From NCBI RefSeq assembly GCF_000478585.1, contig NZ_ARWI01000001.1, positions 1 to 64,000 of the forward strand: DNA of 64,000 nt. Reading direction: 5' to 3'. Of the stretch, positions 26,371 through 35,111 are shown in pieces. A program made the position numbers and the translations under genes. The DNA comes from Thiomicrorhabdus sp. Kp2 (GTDB taxonomy: Bacteria; Pseudomonadota; Gammaproteobacteria; Thiomicrospirales; Thiomicrospiraceae). The notes beneath the pieces were generated by a model. It searched no databases, was not told the origin of the DNA, and saw only the letters and a list, made by a program, of their open reading frames with translations. Numbering within the stretch: the stretch's first letter is position 1; each line of letters begins with the position of its first letter.

Positions 26371-28407
26371 ATGAATTACTCCATTTTATATCGTGCCGTC
26401 TTTTTGGGATTGACGCCGATGATAATTTCTACACAAGTTAGCGCGCATGAAGAGCATGATGCTGTCATGTTAGACACCATCAAAATAGAAGGTCAAGTCA
26501 ATCAAGATACCTTTGATAGAGAAGTCAATACAGAATATTTAGAGCGAACGCAAGCTCAAGATTTGCAAGACATTTTTAAACTAGAGCCATCGGTACAGGT
26601 CGGTACGGGGTCAAGAAATGGTCAAAAAATATTTATGCGTGGTGTTGAGGACTTGCACTTAAATGTACAGGTTGATGGAGTTCGTCAAGGGTCAAATAAC
26701 TTTCATCATCAAGGTCGTGTTGATGTCGATCCCTTTTTATTAAAAAAGGTTGAGGTTAAACCAGGGCCAGCAGCGGCAGATGCCGGGCCTGGTGCTTTGG
26801 GCGGTAGTGTTAAGTTTGAAACCGTAGATGCACAAGACTTGTTAAAGCCAGGCCAAACCGTTGGCGCACGTATAGGCGCTAATTATGAAAGCTCAAGTAA
26901 TCTAACTGGCGGCATGGCTACCGTTTATGGTAAAGCGGGTGAACATGCTGGTTTATTAGTGCATACACGCCGTAGCAGTAATGATGCAATGCGTGCAGGC
27001 GGAGGAGATGATCGTGATTCTACGGCGGGCTGGCATGAAGACTATCAAATTAAAGCAAGTCTATTAGATATGGACGGACATAGCTTACGTCTTAATGTTC
27101 AAAATCGTGTAGATGATGGTGGCGATTTACGAGCTAACTTTCCATGGGAAACCAACTATGGAACGACAAAGGCAGGTGAGGACCTAAGTATTTATGATAG
27201 CTCACAGAGCCTTAATTACGGTTATCGTCCAGAAGGGCAAGATAAGATTGATTTAAAGTTTAGTATGTATAACTCAAAAACAGGCTTAAAACATGTCTTT
27301 AATTCTAAAGATGCAGACTGGCGAACTTTAGGTTATGGTGGTGATTTACATAACACCTCGTTATTTAAAACAGAATCTATGACACACGCCTTAACCTATG
27401 GTGTCGATTATTTTTATACTGAAGGTCAAGATGACACAGAAGGTAATCCTTTATTAAAAGAGCACGGTTCTAATACAGGGGTTTACATTCAAGACCGTAT
27501 CGATTTAGGTGCGGTACGTTTGTCAGCAGGTTTACGTCAAGACAGTTATCAAGCTAAATACGATAATCAATATGATGATTCTGGCTCCGAAATTTCACCC
27601 AATATTAGCGGTGAATGGGATCTATTAAAAGGCGATACGAACCTAACCTTATTTGCAGGTTACGGTCAATCGATTAGAGGTGGTCGCCTTAACCAAGCGG
27701 GTTGGATTCGTAAATATCCAGCCGATCCTACAACTTTTCAATTGGGTAAAAACGGCAGTTTAAAACCAGAAACTGCGCACCAAACTGAATGGGGTGCACG
27801 TTGGCATGACGTTAATTTCTTTACCAAAAATGATCATATTGGTGTAGACGTTACTTTTTACGACAACGTAATTAAAGATTATTTAATTACCCCTGGCGAA
27901 GGTTCTGCAGCTACAGACAGTCTTTATAATGCCGATGGCGATGTAACTTCTAAAGGGGTTGAAGTAAGAGGCCACTGGGGTGTTCGTGATTTATTACTCA
28001 GTTTAAGTTACAGCCATAATAGATTCCGTGACTATGAAGGGTTACCTGGTGATACCACGGGTTCTTCAGCTCGTGTTGGTGCTTCAACAGGTGATCGTTG
28101 GGTGTTTGATGGAACATGGGATGTAAAACCGAACGTAACACTTGGTTATACCTTAACAGCGGTAGATAAACTTACCGATGTTCGACCTGGTAGCCCTGAA
28201 AAACCGGGTTATTTGGTGCAAGATATTCAGCTTCTATGGCAACCGAGCATTGCAAAAGATGATTTGCATATTACTTTAGCACTTGAAAACATTACCGACG
28301 AACGTTATGCCGAACATACCACGGTTCGTACCTACTATAACGGCAGTGAACTCGCTAGTTGGGAATCAGGACGTAACTTACGTGTAGGGGTTGAATGGCT
28401 TTTTTAA
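26371..28407 (+). CDS. TonB-dependent outer membrane receptor
   Basis: 678 residues. A signal peptide ends QVSA before HEEHD. The TonB-box region is LDTIKIEG, followed by a plug domain (QDLQDIFKLEPSVQVGTGSRNGQKIFMRGVED, here only noted by its ends QDLQDIF and MRGVED; then VEVKPGPAAADAGPGALGG). A beta-barrel follows, with ALENITDERYAEHTTVRTYY and a C-terminal Phe. It imports a metal chelate, haem or a vitamin by TonB energy. The substrate is unknown; the His-rich neighbour and the adjacent flavodoxin genes hint at iron or another metal. AGAGAA lies upstream of the ATG. GC content is slightly above that of its surroundings. Confidence 0.88.
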   Translation: MNYSILYRAVFLGLTPMIISTQVSAHEEHDAVMLDTIKIEGQVNQDTFDREVNTEYLERTQAQDLQDIFKLEPSVQVGTGSRNGQKIFMRGVEDLHLNVQVDGVRQGSNNFHHQGRVDVDPFLLKKVEVKPGPAAADAGPGALGGSVKFETVDAQDLLKPGQTVGARIGANYESSSNLTGGMATVYGKAGEHAGLLVHTRRSSNDAMRAGGGDDRDSTAGWHEDYQIKASLLDMDGHSLRLNVQNRVDDGGDLRANFPWETNYGTTKAGEDLSIYDSSQSLNYGYRPEGQDKIDLKFSMYNSKTGLKHVFNSKDADWRTLGYGGDLHNTSLFKTESMTHALTYGVDYFYTEGQDDTEGNPLLKEHGSNTGVYIQDRIDLGAVRLSAGLRQDSYQAKYDNQYDDSGSEISPNISGEWDLLKGDTNLTLFAGYGQSIRGGRLNQAGWIRKYPADPTTFQLGKNGSLKPETAHQTEWGARWHDVNFFTKNDHIGVDVTFYDNVIKDYLITPGEGSAATDSLYNADGDVTSKGVEVRGHWGVRDLLLSLSYSHNRFRDYEGLPGDTTGSSARVGASTGDRWVFDGTWDVKPNVTLGYTLTAVDKLTDVRPGSPEKPGYLVQDIQLLWQPSIAKDDLHITLALENITDERYAEHTTVRTYYNGSELASWESGRNLRVGVEWLF

Positions 28408-28464
28408 AATTATTTAAATAAAGCAATCTTAGCTAAAACACAATTATAAATTGTTTGAAATAAT

Positions 28465-28498
28465 AGCCACTTAGATACTGTTTCTAAGTGGCTTTTTT
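28465..28498 (+). terminator. Intrinsic terminator of the receptor gene
   Basis: The stem AGCCACTTAGA/TCTAAGTGGCT has a 7-base loop and is followed by six T. It is closely similar to the flavodoxin terminator. Confidence 0.85.
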
Positions 28499-28539
28499 GT
28501 TATCTTTTTTTAGTTGTTTTTTTTATTATTTTTACTTTT

Positions 28540-28551
28540 ACCAGGCCTGGT
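28540..28551. repeat. 12-bp iterated palindrome, copy 11
   Basis: A perfect copy with the 16-mer TTACCAGGCCTGGTAA, just downstream of the receptor terminator. Confidence 0.9.
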
Positions 28552-28572
28552 AAATTCAATTAAACTGGTTTG

Positions 28573-28660
28573 CAATAATTGGAGTCAGAGTGAAATTAAA
28601 TTAATAACTTATTGATATTATTTATTATATTTAAAATAATTTTACTCTTATCTCAATCAA
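28573..28660. mobile_element. Degenerate 'GGGGTCAGAGTAAAATTAAA' type inverted-repeat element
   Basis: AATTGGAGTCAGAGTGAAATT at the left and TTTTACTCTTATCTCAAT at the right look like decayed arms of the element seen intact at 38910-38990. Its right end lies four bases before the start of the duplicated flavodoxin fragment. Confidence 0.4.
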
Positions 28661-28663
28661 AAT

Positions 28664-28992
28664 AAAGTAGCTGGGATGACTTTTGGGAAGATTTCAAAGG
28701 TATCGACTTTACAGGTAAAACAGTTGCCTGTTTTGGTCTAGGTGACCAAGCGGACTATTCAGAATATTTTTTAGACGCCATGGGTTTAATGCGCGATATC
28801 GCTATTGAAAGCGGCGCAACCCCAGCAGGTTATACCTCAACAGACGGTTTTGAGTTTGATGAATCAAAAGCCATCACCGAAGACGAAGCGTTCTTTGTTG
28901 GTTTAGGAATCGACGAAGACCAACAACCAGAACTCACCGCTGGCCGTGTTGATGAATGGGTAGACCAAATTAAAGGAGAGTTTGGAATTTAA
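28664..28992 (+). pseudogene. Truncated flavodoxin copy (3' 329 bases of fldA)
   Basis: The segment matches 25154-25482 without indels, at a constant offset of 3510 bases, with about 14 differences seen by eye. It lacks the first 62 codons, so it has no FMN phosphate loop (TDTGNTE) and no PTWYYGE loop. It cannot make a normal flavodoxin. An internal ATG at 28780 would give 70 residues with four changes from the parent (for example His to Arg after GLM), but there is no ribosome site. The breakpoint lies next to a degenerate inverted-repeat element. Confidence 0.9.
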
Positions 28993-29035
28993 GTTTTAAT
29001 ACACAAGCTAATAAAAGATTAGCCTTTCTTAAAAA

Positions 29036-29070
29036 AACACCGTTTAGAACAATATCTAAGCGGTGTTTTT
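29036..29070 (+). terminator. Intrinsic terminator after the flavodoxin fragment
   Basis: The stem AACACCGTTTAG/CTAAGCGGTGTT with an 8-base loop is followed by a T run. A one-mismatch palindrome (ACCAGGCCTGGC, 29084-29095) follows. It also faces the HAD gene on the other strand. Confidence 0.8.
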
Positions 29071-29098
29071 GTTTTTCTAATTTACCAGGCCTGGCAGG

Positions 29099-29752
29099 TT
29101 ATCTTAAACTGATACATGGCCAGCCATTTTCTTTAGCAATCGCTTGCAGTTTTTCATCACCATCTACTACCACTGGGTTGTCTACTATTTCCAATAATGG
29201 CAGGTCATTAAAAGAGTCAGAGTAGAAAAAGCTACCATCCAGGGTTTCTTGTTCGCGCTTTAGCCATTCATTTAAACGTGTGACTTTTCCTTCTTGAAAG
29301 GTAGGAATGCCATCAACTTCACCAGTGTAGCGATTATTGATGATTTCACCATTAGTACCAAGCAACTCAGCAATGCCATAACGTAAGCCAATTCTGCGGG
29401 TAATAAAGGTGTTGGTAGCGGTAATGATTATGACTCGATCACCTTTTGCCTTATGTTGATCAACTAAAGCTTGTGCCTTTGGCAGAATGATTGGCTCAAT
29501 AAAGGTTCTCATGAATTCCGCGTGCCATTCGTTTAGCGTTTCCATGCTTTGCTCACTCAATGGTTTTAAAGCAAAACGTTGGTAAGCAAAAATGTCTAAG
29601 TTTCCACTTTTGTAATCTTCATAAAATTGGGCATTTTGTTTGGCAAAGTCTTCGGCATCAACATGGCCACTTTGTACTAAAAACTCTCCCCAAAGAAAGT
29701 CGCTGTCGTTTGCTATTAAAGTGTTGTCTAAATCAAAGATCGCCAGTGCCAT
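29099..29752 (-). CDS. HAD-IB family phosphatase (SerB-like)
   Basis: 217 residues. HAD motif I is IFDLDNTLI with the nucleophile and acid Asp. Motif II is IITATN, motif III Lys is in EGKVTRL, and motif IV is YSDSFNDLPLL. A helical cap domain lies at about 20-85, the subclass IB layout of phosphoserine phosphatase relatives. The physiological substrate is not predictable; phosphoserine or histidinol phosphate are possibilities in the family. It is divergent from rppH, a conserved gammaproteobacterial arrangement. Confidence 0.85.
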   Translation of the reverse strand: MALAIFDLDNTLIANDSDFLWGEFLVQSGHVDAEDFAKQNAQFYEDYKSGNLDIFAYQRFALKPLSEQSMETLNEWHAEFMRTFIEPIILPKAQALVDQHKAKGDRVIIITATNTFITRRIGLRYGIAELLGTNGEIINNRYTGEVDGIPTFQEGKVTRLNEWLKREQETLDGSFFYSDSFNDLPLLEIVDNPVVVDGDEKLQAIAKENGWPCISLR

Positions 29753-29958
29753 AAGTTTCTCAATATTGCTTTTTTAATGTGAATGTTTGCGGTGCTAATC
29801 GTAATCTAAAGCGTTTATACAAACAAGCTAAGCCCTTGTAAATTGTAATTGCAAACCGTAAATAGTAATTAAATATGAACAAAGCAGTGATTTTGGATTG
29901 AAAAAACCTCAATTTTTAGGCACTATTAAATAAATAAAAATTTTAGGCTAAGGTTCTC

Positions 29959-30450
29959 ATGATAGATTCAGATGGATATCGGCCAAATGTCGGTATCATA
30001 ATTGTAAATAAAGAGGGCAAGCTGTTTTGGGGAAAACGCATACAACAAGATGCATGGCAGTTTCCACAAGGAGGGATTCGTGAAAACGAAACTCCGCAAC
30101 AAGCCGTCTTTAGAGAGTTAAAAGAAGAGGTAGGTTTAGACCCGTCTGATGTTCGTGTTTTAGGCAGAACGCAAGATTGGATTAGTTATGATTTGCCCAA
30201 ACATTTAATACGCCACTACAGCCAGCCAGTGTGTGTTGGCCAAAAACAGATTTGGTTTATGTTGGGATTAGAGGGCGAGTCAGATCGCATTAATCTTAGT
30301 CACCATGAAACCCCTGAGTTTGAAGATTGGGATTGGGTGGACTATTGGCGACCTGTTCAAGAGGTGGTGAGTTTTAAACAAGCGGTCTATCACCAAGCTC
30401 TGACCGAGTTAGAAGATTCTATAAATACCTTTTGGTTAAACCGTAAGTAA
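29959..30450 (+). CDS. rppH: RNA pyrophosphohydrolase RppH
   Basis: 163 residues. The Nudix box reads GGIRENETPQQAVFRELKEE with the required Glu residues and is followed by VGLDP. The start MIDSDGYRPNVGIIIVN and the end, with WVDYWRPV, match RppH (NudH). The enzyme removes pyrophosphate from 5' triphosphorylated RNA and so starts mRNA decay. It is a single gene, followed by a clear terminator. Confidence 0.95.
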   Translation: MIDSDGYRPNVGIIIVNKEGKLFWGKRIQQDAWQFPQGGIRENETPQQAVFRELKEEVGLDPSDVRVLGRTQDWISYDLPKHLIRHYSQPVCVGQKQIWFMLGLEGESDRINLSHHETPEFEDWDWVDYWRPVQEVVSFKQAVYHQALTELEDSINTFWLNRK

Positions 30451-30464
30451 TTTCATCTTATCTA

Positions 30465-30501
30465 AACCACTTAGATTGATAATAGTCTGAGTGGTTTTTT
30501 T
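30465..30501 (+). terminator. Intrinsic terminator of rppH
   Basis: The stem AACCACTTAGA/TCTGAGTGGTT (one G-T pair) has a 10-base loop and is followed by seven T. It belongs to the same CACTTAG/CTAAGTG terminator type as 25532 and 28465. Confidence 0.85.
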
Positions 30502-30945
30502 ATGTCTAAAATTTGTTGTTGAGCTGATTTTTTGTGTTGTTAACTTATTGATATTTATCATGATAGAAAAAGCCTGAAAATGTGTCGTTGAAAATATCCT
30601 TTATCTATAAATGATTAGCTTTCAATAGTTTATAAGCTTTTTATGATGTCTTTAGCTTGTTTTAGGCCTTCTAATAAGGGTTACAATGTGATTTTTGTTA
30701 AAAAAATGTTATTATTCACCAAATTTTTTGTCTCTTTTTAACCCTGTTTGCCGTTCGTTCATGGCGACTTACAAAAGGGCAACTTTAAGAAGTGCCCACT
30801 AAGAGAATGCTTTGGAACACTAAGTAGCTGGAGCCCAAAGTAACAATTGTTGGCGGTACACTGTATGACCTACGTTGTATCGAACCCCTTCAGGCTTACC
30901 CAGCACCTGAAGAAAAATTATCCAACCCATTGAGGTAATCATCAT
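30502..30945 (+). promoter_or_regulatory. Long structured leader region upstream of aceE
   Basis: The first part is AT-rich. From about 30745 the composition becomes more even and hairpins appear: GGGCAACTT/AAGTGCCC at 30777-30797 and CTTCAGG/CCTGAAG at 30888-30912. A TGAGG ribosome site precedes the aceE ATG. I could not match it to a riboswitch or known RNA family. It probably carries the promoter and untranslated leader of aceE. Confidence 0.4.
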
Positions 30946-33606
30946 ATGAGCGAAAATTTCGTTGACCAGGATCCACAAGAAACTCAAGAATGGCTAGACG
31001 CCTTAGAAGCGGTAGTTTCTTTTGAAGGATCAGATAAAGCACAGCACATTATTGCGACTTTAATTGAAAAGGCGCGTGTGCATGGAATTGATATTCCGTA
31101 CGCAGCAAATACGCCTTATTGCAATACCATTGCCGAAGAAGAACAAGCACACTATCCAGGTAACGTTGGCATTGAACAAAAAATGCGTGCAATGTTACGT
31201 TGGAATGCGATGGCAATCGTATCTGGCGCAAACAAGAATACCAGCGTAGGTGGTCACATTGCCTCTTATGCATCAAGCTGTACTTTATATGAAGTAGGTA
31301 TGAACCACTTCTTCAAAGGTCCTAAGCACGAAAAAGGTGCTGATATGATTTTCTTCCAGGGGCACACGGCGCCTGGTATGTACGCACGTTCATTTATGGA
31401 AGGGCGTTTAAATGAAGAACAACTTAGAAATTACCGTCAAGAAGTCGATGGTAATGGTTTATCTTCTTATCCGCATCCTTGGTTAATGAGTGATTACTGG
31501 CAGTTCCCAACGGTTTCTATGGGTCTTGGGCCGCTAATGGCAATTTACCAAGCACGTTTTATGAAATATATGGAAGCACGCGGTTTAGCTAAGACTGACG
31601 GACGTAAGGTTTGGGCGTTCTTAGGTGATGGTGAAATGGATGAGCCAGAATCACGTGGTGCGTTACAGCTTGCTAAACGTGAAAAGCTAGATAATCTTGT
31701 ATTTGTTATTAACTGTAACTTACAGCGTTTAGATGGCCCGGTTCGTGGTAACGACAGCATTATTCAAGAACTTGAAGGTGTGTTCCGTGGTGCTGGTTGG
31801 GCAGTCACTAAAGTGATTTGGGGTTCTGGTTGGGATCGTCTTTTACAAAAAGACACCTCTGGAAAACTGATTGAGCGTATGGGTGAAGTGGTTGATGGTG
31901 AGTACCAGGCTTACAAAGCTAAAGACGGTGCTTTCGTTCGTGAACACTTCTTTGGTAAATACCCAGAAACCGCAGCACTTGTTGCCGATATGACCGATGA
32001 CCAAATCTTCAAACTTTCTCGTGGTGGTCACTCTCCTCGTAAAATCTATAACGCTTATAAACGTGCAGAAGAGACTAAAGGGCAGCCAACGGTTATCTTA
32101 GCGAAGACCGTTAAAGGTTACGGAATGGGGCCATATGGTGAATCGGCTAACACCGCTCACCAACAGAAAAAATTGGATTACGAAGGGTATAAATACTTCC
32201 GTGACCGTTTTGCGATTCCATTCTCAGATGAAGATTTAGCCAAACAAGTGCCTTTCTATGTGCCAGACGAAGACTCTGATGTGATGAAATATATGAGAGA
32301 GCGTCGTGAAGCTCTAGGTGGTTCATTACCTACTCGCCAAGACAACGCTGAACCACTTCCAGTTCCAGCATTAGAAACCTTCAAAATGTTAACTGAAGGT
32401 ACTGGCGACCGTGAAATGTCAACCACTATGGCGTTTGTGCGTATCGTATCTATTTTGTTACGTGATAAGGCAATCGGACCACGTGTTGTGCCAATCATCC
32501 CTGATGAAGCACGTACTTTCGGTATGGAAGGTCTATTCCGTCAAGTCGGTATTTACGATCCAGCTGGCCAGTTATATGAGCCAATGGATAACGATCAGTT
32601 GATGTGGTACAAAGAGTCTTCAAACGGACAAGTATTTGAAGAAGGGATCAACGAAGCGGGTGCAATGGCTAACTGGATTGCGGCCTCTACAGCTTATGCA
32701 AACTACGGCGTAAGCATGATTCCTTTCTATATCTACTACTCAATGTTTGGTTTCCAACGTATTGGTGACTTGGCTTGGGCAGCGGGTGATTCACGTGCAC
32801 GTGGTTTCTTAATTGGTGGTACAGCAGGTCGTACTACACTTGAAGGTGAAGGTCTTCAGCACCAAGATGGACATAACTTAATTCAGTATGATCACATTCC
32901 TAACTGTATTTCTTATGACCCTACATTCGCTTTTGAAATGGCTGTTATTATTCGTGACGGTATCAAGCGTATGTTCCATGAGAAAGAAGATGTTTTCTAT
33001 TACATCACTGCGATGAACGAAAACTACTCACACCCTGCTATGCCAGAAGGGTCTGAAGATGACATCTTAAAAGGTCTATACAAATTTAAAGACTCAACCG
33101 CTAAACACAAAAACCGTGTTCAGTTAATGGGCTCAGGTACGATTTTCCGTGAAGTGATTCAAGCGGCAGAAATGCTTGAAAATGACTGGAATGTTGCTGC
33201 CGATATCTGGGGTGTACCAAGTTTCAACTTGCTACGTCGTGATGGAGTTGAAGCAACGCGTTGGAACACAATGCACCCAACTTCAACACCTAAAGTACCG
33301 TTTGTCACTGAAAAGTTACAAGGTTCTGAAGGGCCATTCATTGTGGCTACGGATTACATCCGTGACTACCCAGAGCGTATTCGTCAATATGTTCCTGGTG
33401 ACTATTATGTATTAGGTACAGACGGCTTTGGTCGTTCTGATACGCGTGAACAGCTACGTAAGTTCTTCGAAGTTAACAGCCAGTATGTGGTTGTAGAAGC
33501 ACTTAAAGCGTTAGCTGATGCTGGAAAAATCAAGCCAGAAGTGGTGGCAGAGGCCATTACTAAGTACGGCATTGATAGCGAAAAAACTTTCCCAGTACAC
33601 GCTTAA
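30946..33606 (+). CDS. aceE: Pyruvate dehydrogenase E1, homodimeric type
   Basis: 886 residues, the length of E. coli AceE. The thiamine diphosphate motif is in FLGDGEMDEPESRGALQLA, ending with INCNLQRLDGPVRGN. Other family blocks are GGHIASYASSCTLYEVG, KTVKGYGMG and YYSMFGFQRIGDLAWAAGD. It decarboxylates pyruvate and passes the acetyl unit to lipoyl-E2. It heads the aceE-aceF-lpd cluster, but a terminator-like hairpin lies between it and aceF, so downstream expression may depend on readthrough or a second promoter. Confidence 0.97.
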   Translation: MSENFVDQDPQETQEWLDALEAVVSFEGSDKAQHIIATLIEKARVHGIDIPYAANTPYCNTIAEEEQAHYPGNVGIEQKMRAMLRWNAMAIVSGANKNTSVGGHIASYASSCTLYEVGMNHFFKGPKHEKGADMIFFQGHTAPGMYARSFMEGRLNEEQLRNYRQEVDGNGLSSYPHPWLMSDYWQFPTVSMGLGPLMAIYQARFMKYMEARGLAKTDGRKVWAFLGDGEMDEPESRGALQLAKREKLDNLVFVINCNLQRLDGPVRGNDSIIQELEGVFRGAGWAVTKVIWGSGWDRLLQKDTSGKLIERMGEVVDGEYQAYKAKDGAFVREHFFGKYPETAALVADMTDDQIFKLSRGGHSPRKIYNAYKRAEETKGQPTVILAKTVKGYGMGPYGESANTAHQQKKLDYEGYKYFRDRFAIPFSDEDLAKQVPFYVPDEDSDVMKYMRERREALGGSLPTRQDNAEPLPVPALETFKMLTEGTGDREMSTTMAFVRIVSILLRDKAIGPRVVPIIPDEARTFGMEGLFRQVGIYDPAGQLYEPMDNDQLMWYKESSNGQVFEEGINEAGAMANWIAASTAYANYGVSMIPFYIYYSMFGFQRIGDLAWAAGDSRARGFLIGGTAGRTTLEGEGLQHQDGHNLIQYDHIPNCISYDPTFAFEMAVIIRDGIKRMFHEKEDVFYYITAMNENYSHPAMPEGSEDDILKGLYKFKDSTAKHKNRVQLMGSGTIFREVIQAAEMLENDWNVAADIWGVPSFNLLRRDGVEATRWNTMHPTSTPKVPFVTEKLQGSEGPFIVATDYIRDYPERIRQYVPGDYYVLGTDGFGRSDTREQLRKFFEVNSQYVVVEALKALADAGKIKPEVVAEAITKYGIDSEKTFPVHA

Positions 33607-33613
33607 ATGTTGC

Positions 33614-33644
33614 AAGCCGTTAGCTTTGGTCTAGCGGCTTTTTT
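33614..33644 (+). terminator. Intrinsic terminator between aceE and aceF
   Basis: The stem AAGCCGTTAG/CTAGCGGCTT (one G-T pair) has a 7-base loop and is followed by six T, eight bases after the aceE stop. Confidence 0.8.
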
Positions 33645-33755
33645 CATTAGGGTGTTTTTTTGAATAAAACAGATTACAAACACCCGAATACCGAATTTTT
33701 GAGACCTTAGCAAAGAACATAAATACTAAGGCCTCCATACAAAGGAAACTTTGAC

Positions 33756-35099
33756 ATGGCGATACAACAAATTACGATTCCAGATATTGGTGATTTTGAC
33801 GCAGTTGAAATCATTGAAGTCTTAGTCTCAGTAGGCGATACCGTTGCCGTTGATGACTCATTATTAACTTTAGAATCTGATAAAGCGACGATGGAAATTC
33901 CATCGCCATTTGCAGGAACAGTAACCAAAATTGCTGTTGAAGTAGGTGGCAGTGTTTCAGAAGGTGATTACGTTTTAGATATTGATGTCTCTGATGATGC
34001 AGCGGCAGAAAAACCTGAAGCCGCGAAAGCAGAAGAAAAACCTGCCCTGGTAGCCGAAGCTCCTAAAGAAGCACCTAAAGCCGCTGAAAATCATAAAGCG
34101 ACCACCATCACGCACGCTACCGTTGAAACCTCTCCCATTGTGGCAGCAGCGGCTAATAAGCCAGTTAATGCTCAAGACATGGGGTCAAAATCTCACGCCT
34201 CACCATCAGTACGTGCATTTGCTCGTACTTTAGGTGTTGATTTAACTAATGTTGCTGGTTCAGGGCCAAAAGGTCGTATTCAGCAAACAGACGTTGAAGC
34301 CGCAATTAAAGCGGTAATGAGTGGCCAAACAGCGGCACCTGGTCAAGCGGCTATGAGTGGTACAGGTATTCCGCCAATTCCAGAAGTCGATTTCAGTAAG
34401 TTTGGTGAAACCACAACTGAAGAACTTGGCAGAATCAAGAAAATCTCTGGTAAGTTCCTACATGCAAGCTGGTTAAACGTACCTCACGTCACTCAGTTTG
34501 ATGAGTCTGACATTACCGAGATGGATCAGTTCCGTAAAGATCAAAAAGCCGCTGCCGAGAAGCAGGGTGTTAAATTAACACCACTGGTTTTCGTAATGAA
34601 AGCCGTGGTTAAAGCGTTACAAGACTTCCCAAGCTTTAACGCTTCACTGTCTTCGGATGGCCAATCCATCATCAAAAAATCTTACTACAATATCGGTATT
34701 GCAGTAGATACACCAAATGGCCTAATGGTTCCAGTGGTGAAAGACGTTGATAAAAAAGGCATTTACGAACTTTCTCGTGACCTAATGGAAATCTCTGCTA
34801 AAGCACGTGATGGTAAGTTAGGGCCAGCCGATATGGCAGGTGGCACGTTCACCATCTCTAGTTTAGGTGGTATTGGTGGTACTCAGTTCACACCAATCGT
34901 AAACGCACCAGAAGTGGCGATTATGGGGCTATCTAAAGCCAAAATGCAGCCAGTTTGGAACGGTTCAGAATTCATTCCACGCTTAATCATGCCATTCAGC
35001 GTCTCTTACGATCACCGTGCTATTGACGGTGCGGAAGGCGTTCGTTTCACCACTGCGGTTGGCAACTACCTGTCTGACCTACGTCAGCTGATTCTTTAA
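33756..35099 (+). CDS. aceF: Pyruvate dehydrogenase E2, dihydrolipoyl acetyltransferase
   Basis: 447 residues. There is a single N-terminal lipoyl domain with the lipoylated Lys in ESDKATMEIP (about 44). An Ala/Pro/Glu-rich linker is followed by a peripheral-subunit-binding domain (SPSVRAFARTLGVDL, GSGPKGRIQQTDV) and the catalytic domain ending SYDHRAIDGAEG with the active-site His. E. coli E2 has three lipoyl domains; having one here is common in other bacteria. It lies 12 bases upstream of lpd. An AAAGGAAA ribosome site precedes the ATG. Confidence 0.96.
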   Translation: MAIQQITIPDIGDFDAVEIIEVLVSVGDTVAVDDSLLTLESDKATMEIPSPFAGTVTKIAVEVGGSVSEGDYVLDIDVSDDAAAEKPEAAKAEEKPALVAEAPKEAPKAAENHKATTITHATVETSPIVAAAANKPVNAQDMGSKSHASPSVRAFARTLGVDLTNVAGSGPKGRIQQTDVEAAIKAVMSGQTAAPGQAAMSGTGIPPIPEVDFSKFGETTTEELGRIKKISGKFLHASWLNVPHVTQFDESDITEMDQFRKDQKAAAEKQGVKLTPLVFVMKAVVKALQDFPSFNASLSSDGQSIIKKSYYNIGIAVDTPNGLMVPVVKDVDKKGIYELSRDLMEISAKARDGKLGPADMAGGTFTISSLGGIGGTQFTPIVNAPEVAIMGLSKAKMQPVWNGSEFIPRLIMPFSVSYDHRAIDGAEGVRFTTAVGNYLSDLRQLIL

Positions 35100-35111
35100 T
35101 AGGAGCTTAAG

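Noticed and set aside
26371-28407. ZnuD-type zinc receptor
   Set aside because: The barrel lacks the His/Asp-rich loop that marks ZnuD, so a specific substrate was not assigned despite the His-rich neighbour.
28780-28992. A functional short flavodoxin-like protein
   Set aside because: It lacks the FMN-binding loops and a ribosome site and is an exact-offset copy of the 3' part of fldA.
30745-30945. A 6S RNA, riboswitch or tmRNA upstream of aceE
   Set aside because: None of the sequence signatures I know for 6S RNA, TPP, glycine or lysine riboswitches or tmRNA is present; only generic hairpins are seen.
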